Below, in pieces: positions 28,106-37,941 of a DNA stretch of 41,676 bases (the first letter of the stretch is position 1; each line of letters starts with the position of its first letter). The stretch is from contig MPUH01000650.1 of NCBI GenBank assembly GCA_001970955.1, positions 1 through 41,676 on the forward strand. Reading direction: 5' to 3'. Origin of the DNA: Stentor coeruleus (taxonomy: Eukaryota > Ciliophora > Heterotrichea > Heterotrichida > Stentoridae). Made by a program: the position numbers and the translations under genes. The notes under the pieces are model-generated. The model was not told the DNA's origin and made no database searches. It saw only the letters and a program-made list of their open reading frames with translations.

Positions 28106-31100
28106 CTAAAACATTGACGAATAAACAAGGTGCTTTTGTGGATTCTGCACTGGGTATCTCTGTATAAGTTCTTGTATCTGTTTTCTTCTAATCTGTGTCT
28201 GCTTTTCCCAATTCGGATGTTTACTAAGCCTTGCCTGTTGATTAGCATATATAGCAGTCTGTCTTACTAAACTAGCCAAAAGATGTGCAGGGACAACCAT
28301 CCCATCTTGTAGCGGGCCATAATCTGAATTAGTTTTCCTATAAATCTGTATTCTAAAAAGCCCTTTACTCAAAGGATAAATAACAATAATCACAAAATTA
28401 AAATGCGTCAACATAGTATCTTGTCTATAATCCCTATAATGATCTGACCAAACAATATGCACAATATCATTTCCTACATGTCTTTTCTTAAGAACTTGCT
28501 GATCATCATTAGGATCAGTAGGCATTAAAGGGACAATATGAAAAATAACATCATATTGCCAGTCAGCATATGAAACTGAGATTTTCCCAGCTGTTCCATT
28601 AGGATCTAAACCTCCAAGATTTCCTTGATGATCTTGTAATTCTATAACTTCACCTAGGTTTTGTAGAAATTCTTGAAATTCTAAAGACCCTCCTGAGTTA
28701 GCTAAAATTTCTTTTTCTTCTTGTTGTCCTGGGGCTACATAAATCACTCCGATTTTTACTGATTCTCTTGGTTTTAAAGAGTCTAAAATCCCTAGACCTC
28801 GTTCGAATTTCTCGTCTGGTTGTAATTGAACTAGTTTATCGATAAGCCCAAAGTTAGCTATGAAATACCTGCCCATGTTAAATTGTGGACGCTCACGATC
28901 TACTCGTTTTTCTTCATAGTGACATTCAGATTCTATTTTTTCTACAGATTCAATCATTTTCAAAATCTCGCCACCAGCTTCTATAGGTTTTTCTGGAACA
29001 TAACACTCTGGATAGTTGTCTGCTATGAATTTTATAAGTTTTGGTAGCAAAGGTTCATCCTGAAGTGGTGGAGGAGGTTCTCTGATATCAAGTTCAATTT
29101 TCGCATCTCTCATAATACTAAGTGCTTTCTCTACTTCCTCACTATTAGTCGAAGGTTCAAAGACCATAAAATCAAAAGCTTCCCAACAAAACCTACCAAA
29201 CTGGTTTCTCAGGACAAATTTAGCTTTTTCTGCATGAGGAATCATAGTAAAAATCACAGAATTCCCCAAAGCATAATGCAAAGGTCTTGATGTTGAGTTC
29301 TCAGCAAAAGCTTCATCAGATAAAATTGAGTGAAAAACAGTAGAATTATGCCCTTTAAATGGGAAGTTCAAATAATAAATAGAAATAAAAGACACCAGCA
29401 TACTGATTTCAGCTTCCAAAGGATTCGAGCTATCAATACTAGATAATTTCAAAGACAATTTACTAAACAGATTAGAAAGTAAAGCACTGTCACAAGGTAC
29501 AGAATTGTTAACTAAGAGCCAATTTTGTATAGTATTCAAAACACTTTTTAGTACTTTTTCCTTACTATTCGGGATATCTGACAAACATTTACTTATAAGG
29601 AAATCCAGAATGCTTTTACTCAAATTAGGAAATGATAAACTCAAAGCTTGTAGACAAATCAAAGCAGTTATCGCAACATCTTCATTATCACTTAAGCACT
29701 TATTTTGAATAACATGTGTGACAAGTTCAGAAATTTCATCATTCCCAGCATCTAATTCTTCAAGTATAAAAACCGTAAGCCCATAAAGTGCACTTACAGC
29801 TATTTCTGATTCATCAACACATTTAACTAAATGTTCTTGAATAATAGGTTTAAGTCCATCATAAGTCAAATCAAGTCCTTCTGTATTCTCAAGTTTAGTT
29901 TTCCCATAATAATTCGGTAAACACATAATATAAAATATAAACTTCAATGAATGAACTCTAGCATTTTTGGCTATTTTAAGGAAATTATAGATCATAAAAT
30001 GCATACCTGGATATTCTAAAACTTTAGGAGCAGCATCAAGGACTTCTTTCCAAAGATACTCTTTTTCTCCAGAAAGGAATAATAAAAGGCTAAGATGTTG
30101 GAGATAACATTGCATTGGCATTTCACGACATTTTGTATTAGAAAATATAGTCACAAGGATTATCAAACTTAGACGTTGAGATTCTTTTGCTCCTTGTCTT
30201 ATAAGTTTTGATAAGGTTATAAAAAAAATATCCAACATAAAATTTGGAGGTGGAGATATTTGAGGTTGAATAAGGACATTCATAACTAGAAGTTCATGTA
30301 AAGCTTGAACCCATTTTATTTGGACTTTTTCTTGGAATTTTAAAGGGTCGCCAAGAAGTTGAAGCATAGAAAGCCAGCCATCTAAAAGGTCTGATTGTTG
30401 AAATTGTCGCTCTTTGAGAGTAGAAGTTATTGGTTTCATTTTTTCAAGCCAGGTTTGGATTATGAACTCAGATTTTATTGACCAGTTTTTAAGGATGTCT
30501 GTGTAGTCTGACCATGAGATTTGAACTAGTTCGATACTATCAGCTAAGAGAGAGATTAGGAATTCAGATATAGGGTCGATTATATCTTGTAGAGAACGGT
30601 TTGGGTCGTGAGTTTCTAAGGTTTTAATAGACAAATTCAAAGCACATACCAAAAGTATCTTCCTATCAAAACCATTCGACTTGGAATCAGTGAGCATTTT
30701 CAAAAACTCCTTACACAAATTAACTCTTCTTGAGCTAGAATCCTGACTAAAATCAAACAGCGTAATCGGGTATTCTAAAAGTTTGCTCATAACCTCACTC
30801 CAATTATTTTTTATCTCTTCAGTCATACAATTCTGAAACATCCATTCTTCATAAATTCTAATACAAGCACTAGCAGATTCTGAACAACTCAAATTATAGC
30901 TTTCAGTAAGTTTAAATGATTCTCCAATAAGATTAACAACAAATTCAAACTCCCCATTTAAATCCATAAGGACAGGGTTTAAATCAGGAGTTTTAATAAT
31001 CTGAATAATCCATTTGACTACAACATAATGCAAAATCGGTGGTAATCCATCTCTAAACCCCCAGTCATGTCCCATAGCACCTTGACATTTACATAATCCA

Positions 31101-31903
31101 GGGTACAACAAATACAAAATTGTCTGTTTAAGCATAATAAACCACCTTCTAAACTGGTCAACCCTTGTACTTCCTTCAAACATAATCGCATATTCTAAAG
31201 CTTTGTTTAAGAAAAAAATACAATCTTTAGCACCTTTTTGTAAAGACCCACATACCTTTTCTAGTTCCCCTAAAGACTTAGTCTGCACATTTTCTCCTGG
31301 TTTTTCTGCAGTCCTTACTAAATTCACCCAATTGCTATCTAATGAATTTGGAGGACTACTTATAGAGCTTTTATTCATAAAATGCAATTTACCTTTTGAT
31401 TCTTCATTTACTAACTGAGCTAAGTCTATAGATGAAAGAAAAAGTACGCTTAATACTTCAAGATTAACATCATTGTTCATTAGGTTTAAAACAAGATTAA
31501 ACCCAATTTCCCTTAGTTCTATACGATTATTTTCATTAAGACATGCTATAGCTATTTCTTGGATTGTGTCAATAGGTGCAGGGTATCTATATCGTGTTAA
31601 ATCAATTAGGATTTTTAGCGTACTAGATATTTCATCCCATGCTGCTTTACCTTTAGTTCTTGTGGTATCATTACGAAGGAAACCTATGCAGATATCCATG
31701 AGCATGATATGGTTGGATTTTATGAAGTCTGGGCATTTATCTGGGTTTAGACCGTGTTTTTCGTTTAGTTTCATGATGTAGGATAAGGAACCGATACGTT
31801 TGCGGAAGGATTTAGAAGAGTCGAGAATTAGCTGACGATGTTTGTCATCTTCACCAGTTTTACCAACGAACCAAGAAGCGAAGTTTTTCATTTTATTGGA
31901 CAT
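28106..31903 (-). CDS. RalGAP-alpha/tuberin-type RapGAP protein, paralogue 2
   Basis: 1265 residues, one longer than its paralogue at 10607-14401 and alignable end to end with few indels. The RapGAP domain is about 1030-1222: FERGLGILDSL, EILANSGGS, HQGNLGGLDPNGTAG and KKRHVGNDIVHIVW, with the catalytic Asn thumb near residue 1146 retained. The solenoid portion is conserved in blocks such as GLPPILHYVVVKWIIQIIKT and FVLRNQFGRFCWEA. The most divergent part is the linker just before the GAP domain (about 970-1015). It follows the transporter gene on the same strand. Neighbouring genes are not shared with paralogue 1, so the duplication is of the gene alone or is old. Stop TAG; no intron visible. 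Confidence 0.85.
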   Translation of the reverse strand: MSNKMKNFASWFVGKTGEDDKHRQLILDSSKSFRKRIGSLSYIMKLNEKHGLNPDKCPDFIKSNHIMLMDICIGFLRNDTTRTKGKAAWDEISSTLKILIDLTRYRYPAPIDTIQEIAIACLNENNRIELREIGFNLVLNLMNNDVNLEVLSVLFLSSIDLAQLVNEESKGKLHFMNKSSISSPPNSLDSNWVNLVRTAEKPGENVQTKSLGELEKVCGSLQKGAKDCIFFLNKALEYAIMFEGSTRVDQFRRWFIMLKQTILYLLYPGLCKCQGAMGHDWGFRDGLPPILHYVVVKWIIQIIKTPDLNPVLMDLNGEFEFVVNLIGESFKLTESYNLSCSESASACIRIYEEWMFQNCMTEEIKNNWSEVMSKLLEYPITLFDFSQDSSSRRVNLCKEFLKMLTDSKSNGFDRKILLVCALNLSIKTLETHDPNRSLQDIIDPISEFLISLLADSIELVQISWSDYTDILKNWSIKSEFIIQTWLEKMKPITSTLKERQFQQSDLLDGWLSMLQLLGDPLKFQEKVQIKWVQALHELLVMNVLIQPQISPPPNFMLDIFFITLSKLIRQGAKESQRLSLIILVTIFSNTKCREMPMQCYLQHLSLLLFLSGEKEYLWKEVLDAAPKVLEYPGMHFMIYNFLKIAKNARVHSLKFIFYIMCLPNYYGKTKLENTEGLDLTYDGLKPIIQEHLVKCVDESEIAVSALYGLTVFILEELDAGNDEISELVTHVIQNKCLSDNEDVAITALICLQALSLSFPNLSKSILDFLISKCLSDIPNSKEKVLKSVLNTIQNWLLVNNSVPCDSALLSNLFSKLSLKLSSIDSSNPLEAEISMLVSFISIYYLNFPFKGHNSTVFHSILSDEAFAENSTSRPLHYALGNSVIFTMIPHAEKAKFVLRNQFGRFCWEAFDFMVFEPSTNSEEVEKALSIMRDAKIELDIREPPPPLQDEPLLPKLIKFIADNYPECYVPEKPIEAGGEILKMIESVEKIESECHYEEKRVDRERPQFNMGRYFIANFGLIDKLVQLQPDEKFERGLGILDSLKPRESVKIGVIYVAPGQQEEKEILANSGGSLEFQEFLQNLGEVIELQDHQGNLGGLDPNGTAGKISVSYADWQYDVIFHIVPLMPTDPNDDQQVLKKRHVGNDIVHIVWSDHYRDYRQDTMLTHFNFVIIVIYPLSKGLFRIQIYRKTNSDYGPLQDGMVVPAHLLASLVRQTAIYANQQARLSKHPNWEKQTQIRRKQIQELIQRYPVQNPQKHLVYSSMF

Positions 31904-32598
31904 TGATATTTATAGCTAGTGAGATTAAGGGTTTTTATGTTAGGAAACCTTTTGGATGGGTTTATAGAGCTAGTTTTTAGAGAGGTGAGAGGATATGCTG
32001 AGTGGTGGAGGACTGGATTTAGGTTGATGATGTGAAAAGTAGAGTTTTTTTGAAAAATATGGTCTGATGAGGATGATGAATATTATTGGGTTAAGATGTG
32101 GAGTGAATTTTTTAGGATATGGTTAAGTGTTGGAGTGCTGATGAGAAGGGATTGGCTTATGGAGGATTTTTGATTTTTAAATTTTTTGGAGATATGCAAA
32201 TTAAGAGGAAAACTTAGTTTAGTTTTGGAGATTGTATGATATAATAATATTTATCATATTTTGAATGTAGGTAAAAGTATGAATGTTTTTAAAAATTGTG
32301 AACTGTTAAATAATAGATTTATTATAATATTAAAATGAAAACTAATTGCTATAAACCAACTAAAAATCAGGATTCTTAAACTGAAACAACAACTTCTTAT
32401 TTTTCTATCTAAAAAATTATATTTCCACTCATGAGCACATAATATTTCCTAATAAGCACCCAATTAAGTATAAAATAATTTAAAATCTCCACTAGCAAGA
32501 CATATTCCTAAATCTCAAACTCAATACATTCTCTAAAGCATCTTCAAAAAAACCTTCAATTTCTCCTAATCACTAAAAATCATCATAAGAAAATTTAT
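31904..32598. other. Intergenic, purine-rich then AT-rich
   Basis: The first 300 bases upstream of the RapGAP gene are G-rich on the plus strand and nearly lack C, then the sequence becomes AT-rich. No gene seen. Confidence 0.5.
31906..31914 (-). promoter_or_regulatory. TATA-like element at RapGAP paralogue 2 start
   Basis: On the minus strand GCTATAAATATCAATG, differing at one base from the element at the paralogue's start (14403-14412). Conservation stops a few bases further upstream. Confidence 0.5.
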
Positions 32599-33575
32599 CT
32601 AAGTTATAGCTTTATGAACCTCTTCATTAATTAACTTAAAAATTTCTGTCTGTTAATCTTCATTACACTCCTAGAATTTATTGATATTATAAATAATCCA
32701 CTCAGAGAATATAGCAAAAAGCACAGATAAATCACTTTTTAAAAATTCTCCAAGGGAACTTTCCATTATTTTCTTAGTCAAATTATTATAAAAAATACTT
32801 GGCGTCCTCATACTGATAAATAGAAATTGAAAATATTCACAAAGTCTAAAAATTTTATCTTTACTCTTTGTGTCTTTTTTTGTTATTTTCAATAAAAGCT
32901 TCTGGTATAGTTTTAAGTTTACCTGTTACTTCAAGATTTTCTTGATAAATTTGCTTTATTTCTGTGAAAGCAATTTAATTGCTGATAACAGATTTAGTTT
33001 CAATTTTTGGATCAGGTAAAGGACTTAAGAGGATTTCGGAACTTCATTAATTGGGAAATCAGGTTTCCATAAGTACTTCTCAACTTCTGAAACATTTTCA
33101 ACATAAACTCCTGATAAAAAGCTTGTATCTGAGCAAAAATCTCTTATTAAGCTTTTATTTCCTCATGACAAAGTCTTTGCGCCAACTGCTTATCAATACC
33201 TCTCAAAGTTCCCACAAATATTCAAGTAAAAATCAATATTTTATCATCCCAATAAAATTCATAAGCATATAAACACTTTGGATTTGTTGTAAATTATCAT
33301 CCCAATAAAATTCATAAGCATATAAGCACTTTGGATTTGTTGTAAATTTCTATTCTCACAGTGATTTTGCATTTTTACAATACCCAGGCTATGATTACAG
33401 AGACAGGAGTATTTTGTTTAATTAAAGCAAATAATTCAAAACTTTATCAGTCATTTCTAAAATAGTGACAAGTTTTTATACTTATAAGATAAAAGAAATC
33501 TTCTCATTTGATCGAGTAATTCTACTTATTTTCTTGGTGCTAATTCCACCTAGGATATGCCCATTTTTTTATATA
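32599..33575 (-). pseudogene. Decayed protein-coding gene of unknown family
   Basis: Minus-strand frames give protein-like pieces in order: KNGHILGGISTKKISRITRS (from about 33570), FELFALIKQNTPVSVIIAW, PKCLYAYEFYWDD, GIDKQLAQRLCHEEIKA, VEKYLWKPDFPINEVP, TGKLKTIPEAFIENN, then an open stretch of 73 codons (32671-32892) with SIFYNNLTKKIMESSL and VLFAIFSEWIIYNINKF, and after one TAG and one TAA FKLINEEVHKAIT ending at TAG 32599. Many stops and frame changes separate them. A 53-bp tandem duplication lies inside. The family is not recognised. It may be a long intact gene elsewhere in the genome. Confidence 0.5.
33241..33346. repeat. 53-bp tandem duplication, two copies
   Basis: 33241-33293 and 33294-33346 are identical except one base (AAACACTTTGG versus AAGCACTTTGG). 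It lies inside the decayed gene and encodes PKCLYAYEFYWDD-type text twice, out of frame because 53 is not a multiple of three. No N is present, so it is not an obvious contig junction. Confidence 0.85.
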
Positions 33576-34439
33576 ATATTTAATATGTCTTAACTGGATA
33601 AATAAGATAATAATATGATTTGTTTAATAAGAGTCAGAAGAGATTTATGTATTTTTCTTTTAAATTTTTTGATGCTAAAATCAGAATAAAGCTTTATATC
33701 TTTTTTCTGTAATTACTTTATTTTTTCTAAAACTGACATATGCTTTAATACTTTTTTTAGATATTTAATTTTATATTGGTATAAAATATATTTAAACATG
33801 CAACTTTTAAATCAGAGCAATTTAGATTTAAGTATATATTTATTATTTGAATTCAACTTTGAAATAAATTTTTTTAGTACAGTAGTTATCTTTACTGATC
33901 TGTTCGCCTTAAAAATATACTAAATTTAATTAACTATAAAATTATACATTCATAGCTATATATTCATACTTTAAATATCCAATTTGCTATCATAGGGCAT
34001 ATATCAAATTTACTTTATTATATTCCTAACAATAAATTTTATAAAGCCTTTTTAATCCTCACAAAAAAAAACTACCTTCATAGGTTACATCTTTTTTACT
34101 AAACCTAAATATTCATTTGCTATATAAATTGAAATCCTAAAATAGCACATCATCCTATCTTATAAATATTTTTTTTACCATATTCCTAAACCTTCACATC
34201 TAACTTTTAAATCACTTCTCTTAAAAAAAATCTTATCCCAAAACTAAACCCTTACACAAAGCAAACCAATAAAAAAATCATAATAAAAAAACTTAAAAAT
34301 TTCAAAATACAAAATTCCTTAAAAACTATCCAAAATCCCTTTATCAAAACCACTTATGTAAAAACAAGACCCTTCACTTGAAAATTTTACATATATTTTC
34401 TGAGTAAATGTCGTATTCAAATTATCTTATAAATATAAA
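33576..34439. other. Intergenic upstream of DYRK gene
   Basis: Very AT-rich; the last 400 bases are C/A-rich and G-poor on the plus strand. No gene or RNA seen. Confidence 0.5.
34428..34435 (+). promoter_or_regulatory. TATA-like element at DYRK start
   Basis: TATAAATA five bases before the ATG at 34440. This position so close to the start recurs at many genes in the window and would imply a very short 5' UTR. Confidence 0.4.
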
Positions 34440-36089
34440 ATGAAAAAGTACCAAAGATACAATTCCTGCAAAGGTATATCAGAAGATGTAAAAGATTCAA
34501 AAATCCCCAATAAAGAAATCCTAAAGCCAGATCCTTTAGCTTTTAAAGAATTTGAAATAGAAGAAACCCCATCAGAAACCAAGTTCAGTTTATCAGTAAA
34601 ATCAGAAACCTTAGCTCAAAGAATCCCAAAACTCCCTGAAAGCAAGTTCTTTCCAACTAACGGCCGGAATATAAACGTAAAACTTAGTATGACAAACCCA
34701 AACCAAGTTCTCAGTGCCAATAATTCTTCATCCCAAATATGTAACAATTCAAGTACTAACTATAACAATCTAAGCCTTCAGCACAAAGCTTCTAAAGATA
34801 GTACAATAAACTTTAGCCAATTCTCACAAATAGCTGAGCAAGCAGATCAAAGCCCAAAATGGACTGATATGAGTTTGCCAAGTGCTCCAATACTAGTATT
34901 AAGCAAATTTAAACATAATCTCAGTTCATACGAACAAGCTGAAATCTTAAAATATCCCCTTATTTGGTGTATAGGGATAGAATCTAAAAAGCCTGAAAGT
35001 AATGGGAATAGTAGTGAAAACTATGGTTTCGATGATGAAAGTGGGGATTATAAAGTTGTAATCCATGACCATATTGCTTACAGGTATGAAATCCATGAAG
35101 TCCTTGGTAGAGGGAGTTTTGGACAAGTATTTCGGGTTTTCGACTTTAAACACAAAGTCTTTTGTGCATTGAAAATTATAAAAAACAAAAAAAGATTCAA
35201 TCAACAAGCAATGGTTGAAGTGGATATATTAAGACACCTTAGAAAACATGATGATCAAAACATGTATAATATTGTCCATATACAATCAAGTTTCAATTTT
35301 AGAAATCATATTGTATGATATATTTAGTGTATATGCTTTGAGATGCTAAGTATGAATTTGTATCAGTTTCTTAAATTTAATAGATTTCAAGGGTTGTCAC
35401 TTAATTTAATTAAGAGGTTTGCAGTGCAGATTTTGCAGGCGTTAGTACTTTTGCAGCAGAATAGGATTATACATTGCGATTTGAAACCGGAGAATATACT
35501 TTTGCGGCAATCGAATAGGTCAGCGATTAAAGTTATTGACTTTGGATCATCATGTTTTAGTGATAAAAAAATCTACACTTATATACAGAGTAGGTTTTAT
35601 AGAGCACCTGAGGTTATATTAGGAATGCCTTATTCTACTGCTATTGACATGTGGAGTTTTGGGTGTATTATGGTTGAATTGTATACAGGATACCCAATTT
35701 TCCCAGGAGAGAATGAAACTCAACAATTATTATGTATTATGGAGTACTTAGGTGTTCCTCCAAATGAATATTTAGGAAAAGCTACAAGAAGGAAAATGTT
35801 TTTTGATTCTGAAAACCGACCTAAACTTGTAGTAGATACGAAAGGAAAAATAAGAAAACCTGGAACGAAGCGTATAACAGAACTGCTTAAAACTGCTGAA
35901 GGGAGTTTTATTAGGCTTTTAGAATGCTGTTTTATATGGGAGCCTAATTTCAGAATCACCCCGCAACAAGCTTTATTAAGTGAGTGGATAACTGATACAT
36001 CAAAACTCCCCAGTAGGACTGAGGGTGTTAAGGAGAGCCAGCCATTTACGTGTAAGAATTCCAATAAAAAATTTATGCTGTTTGACTAG
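34440..36089 (+). CDS. DYRK-family dual-specificity protein kinase
   Basis: Two exons joined by a 15-nt intron give 544 residues. A disordered N-terminus leads to a DYRK homology box (YEQAEILKYPLIWCIGIESK, about 160-180), diagnostic of the family. The kinase domain runs from about 213 to 520: GRGSFGQVF, ALKIIKNKKRF, FNFRNHICICFEMLSMNLYQ (crossing the splice), HCDLKPENILL (about 338), DFGSSC (about 362) and the activation loop YTYIQSRFYRAPE, whose second Tyr is the autophosphorylated residue of DYRKs. The CMGC insert (EYLGVPP) is present. All catalytic residues look intact. DYRKs autophosphorylate on Tyr during translation, then act on Ser/Thr; ciliary or cell-cycle roles are possible. It overlaps the convergent gene at its stop codon. 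Confidence 0.92.
35313..35327 (+). other. 15-nt intron, phase 0
   Basis: GTATGATATATTTAG. Removal changes the frame from a premature stop to FRNHICICFEMLSMN, the conserved DYRK segment between beta-4 and the hinge. This is the clearest evidence for 15-nt introns in the window. Confidence 0.93.
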
Positions 36090-37696
36090 TGAATTCCTCT
36101 CACTCTTGTTCGTGGAGTAGTTATGAGCAAATTTAGCATACTCTTGCTTTTCGTAGTTGATAAAGGATTAGAAATTTTAGAAAATAATTCTTTGCGCTTT
36201 GCCATTATGCTCGACACATAATGAAAATCAACTTTTTTCTTAGAAATTTCTTCTCTGGGTGTTGTACTTTTTGAGTTTACACTTTCTTCAAATATTCGAG
36301 CACTAAGCCGATTTTCTGAATAATCTTTTTTAGGTGCATCAACTGTGCTAAGAAAGTTACTGAATTCTTCTGAACTTAAACATGTAGACATACCAAATTC
36401 TTCAGGGATATGTTGTGATAATCCTTTATCTTTACAATAAGTTTTCATAACAAGTTCTATAAATCCTTTAGCATAAGTGGCTTGTTTTGGCAATTTAACC
36501 AGTTTTGGTAAGCTTTTATTAGGGTGTGCGAAATGTGTTTTCCTTTTAGGTTTTGTTGTTTTCTTTGCATCAGCAGGTGATCTCATTGTATTCCTCCTTT
36601 CCAATATACTTTCTCTAGGAGGTCTATGTCTAAATTTCATGAAATTTTTAAACACTTCATTTACCATTTTCCCATCATTAGGTTGTGCTTTAGTCTCATT
36701 AAAACTTTCTGAACTACGGCTTTGAAGAAGTTTACCTAAACATAATGCTTTTAAATCAATTCCTCTTGGTGGCGAATGAGAATTAGCAGGGGTTATAGGC
36801 AAATCAGGTTCTAAAGATCTAATTCTTATAGGTGAATCTAAATTGCTATTAATATTCCTAAGTTGTCCTCTACGAAAAGTATAACTTTCTTCTGTAGTTT
36901 GTTTTAAAGGACGCTTAACTTCATAGTATTTATTATCTTTTTTACGACCTTGAGAAAATTTTATAGGTTTAACAGAAGACTTTGGGATTGTTTTAGATAA
37001 AGCTTCAATATCGCTTTCTGTGTTTATTGAATAAATTATTGTTAATTTAGCTTCAATAAGTAAACATTTAGGTACATTGCAGATCCATAAGGCTCCTGAT
37101 CGATCTTTGATATATTCAATATGCAATTGTAAAACACGTTTTAGTTCAACTTGTTCCATTAAATGCATTATTATTGTCGCGATGTCAATCATTTGGTTTA
37201 TGATAATTGGGTCTTTTATATAAGATTTTCCATAGAGTGATTCTGCTTTGTATTCATTTTTTATGTATGATAGTTTTTGGGTTAAGATTTTATCGTTGTT
37301 GTTGAAAGTTGGTATGTATTTTTGTATGAAATCGATATGAAGGTTAAACCTAGGGCGAATAACCATTTCTTTCACTTTGGAATAATCGTAAAGCTTTTTC
37401 TGACCCTTTTTATAAAAGTAGCAAATTTTTTCGTGTTTGTCTTCGTGCATTTTGTTTCTGAGCTCGTTTTCTTCAAGGATTTTTTGTAAGTAAACCATTA
37501 GTGGAATGGGTTTGTTAGGATTTTTTTTCTTGATACTTCCATACTCGTCGCTGCAGAGTAGGCTTTCTATAAGATCCCCTTGGACTATACCTGTTTCTAC
37601 TATAGGGATTCTAGCTTTTTGTGAAGATATGAACTTAAAAAAGTTTACATATGAATAATCTTCCATAATTATAAATAATTGTATTTTCGTAGCCAT
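36086..37696 (-). CDS. Conserved protein of unknown function (living copy of a decayed paralogue)
   Basis: 536 residues from the ATG at 37696; a second ATG at 37666 (MEDYSYVNFFKF) sits just after TATTTATAATT and may be the true start (526 residues). The N-terminal half looks folded: a helical segment followed by LQLHIEYIKDRSGALWICNV (about 195-215), a motif I cannot assign to a family. The C-terminal half is basic and disordered, with PRESILERRNTMRSPADAKK and KKKVDFHYVSSIMAKRKELF. No membrane segment or enzyme motif. Its stop TAG and the DYRK stop TAG overlap in the palindrome CTAG at 36086-36089. The decayed copy at 19342-20590 preserves motifs from the middle and C-terminal parts, confirming that these are real coding sequence. 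Function unknown. Confidence 0.75.
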   Translation of the reverse strand: MATKIQLFIIMEDYSYVNFFKFISSQKARIPIVETGIVQGDLIESLLCSDEYGSIKKKNPNKPIPLMVYLQKILEENELRNKMHEDKHEKICYFYKKGQKKLYDYSKVKEMVIRPRFNLHIDFIQKYIPTFNNNDKILTQKLSYIKNEYKAESLYGKSYIKDPIIINQMIDIATIIMHLMEQVELKRVLQLHIEYIKDRSGALWICNVPKCLLIEAKLTIIYSINTESDIEALSKTIPKSSVKPIKFSQGRKKDNKYYEVKRPLKQTTEESYTFRRGQLRNINSNLDSPIRIRSLEPDLPITPANSHSPPRGIDLKALCLGKLLQSRSSESFNETKAQPNDGKMVNEVFKNFMKFRHRPPRESILERRNTMRSPADAKKTTKPKRKTHFAHPNKSLPKLVKLPKQATYAKGFIELVMKTYCKDKGLSQHIPEEFGMSTCLSSEEFSNFLSTVDAPKKDYSENRLSARIFEESVNSKSTTPREEISKKKVDFHYVSSIMAKRKELFSKISNPLSTTKSKSMLNLLITTPRTRVRGIH

Positions 37697-37941
37697 ATGC
37701 AGAAATACAATTTAAAAACTCTTAGAATATCTTTTATATATAGCCACAATTACCTAAATTAAAAATATCATAAATTATTATACAAATTCCAAACTTTTCT
37801 TATAAAATCCAACACCTAAATCACACCTAACAAAACATAATAAATTTTAAATTCTCCATCTTCCATCTAATCTATTATAACTCAATACCTATAAAAAAAA
37901 GTGTATCCTTAAATTAATCATTATTCACTAATCTTACTAAC

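Noticed and set aside
10607..31903. Segmental duplication covering the RapGAP genes and neighbours
   Set aside because: Genes flanking the two paralogues differ (TBC1D31-like and cathepsin versus Amt and a decayed gene); only the gene and a few upstream bases match.
33051..33272. 73-codon plus-strand open frame
   Set aside because: It lies opposite the decayed minus-strand gene, whose fragments look far more protein-like; the plus frame is a shadow.
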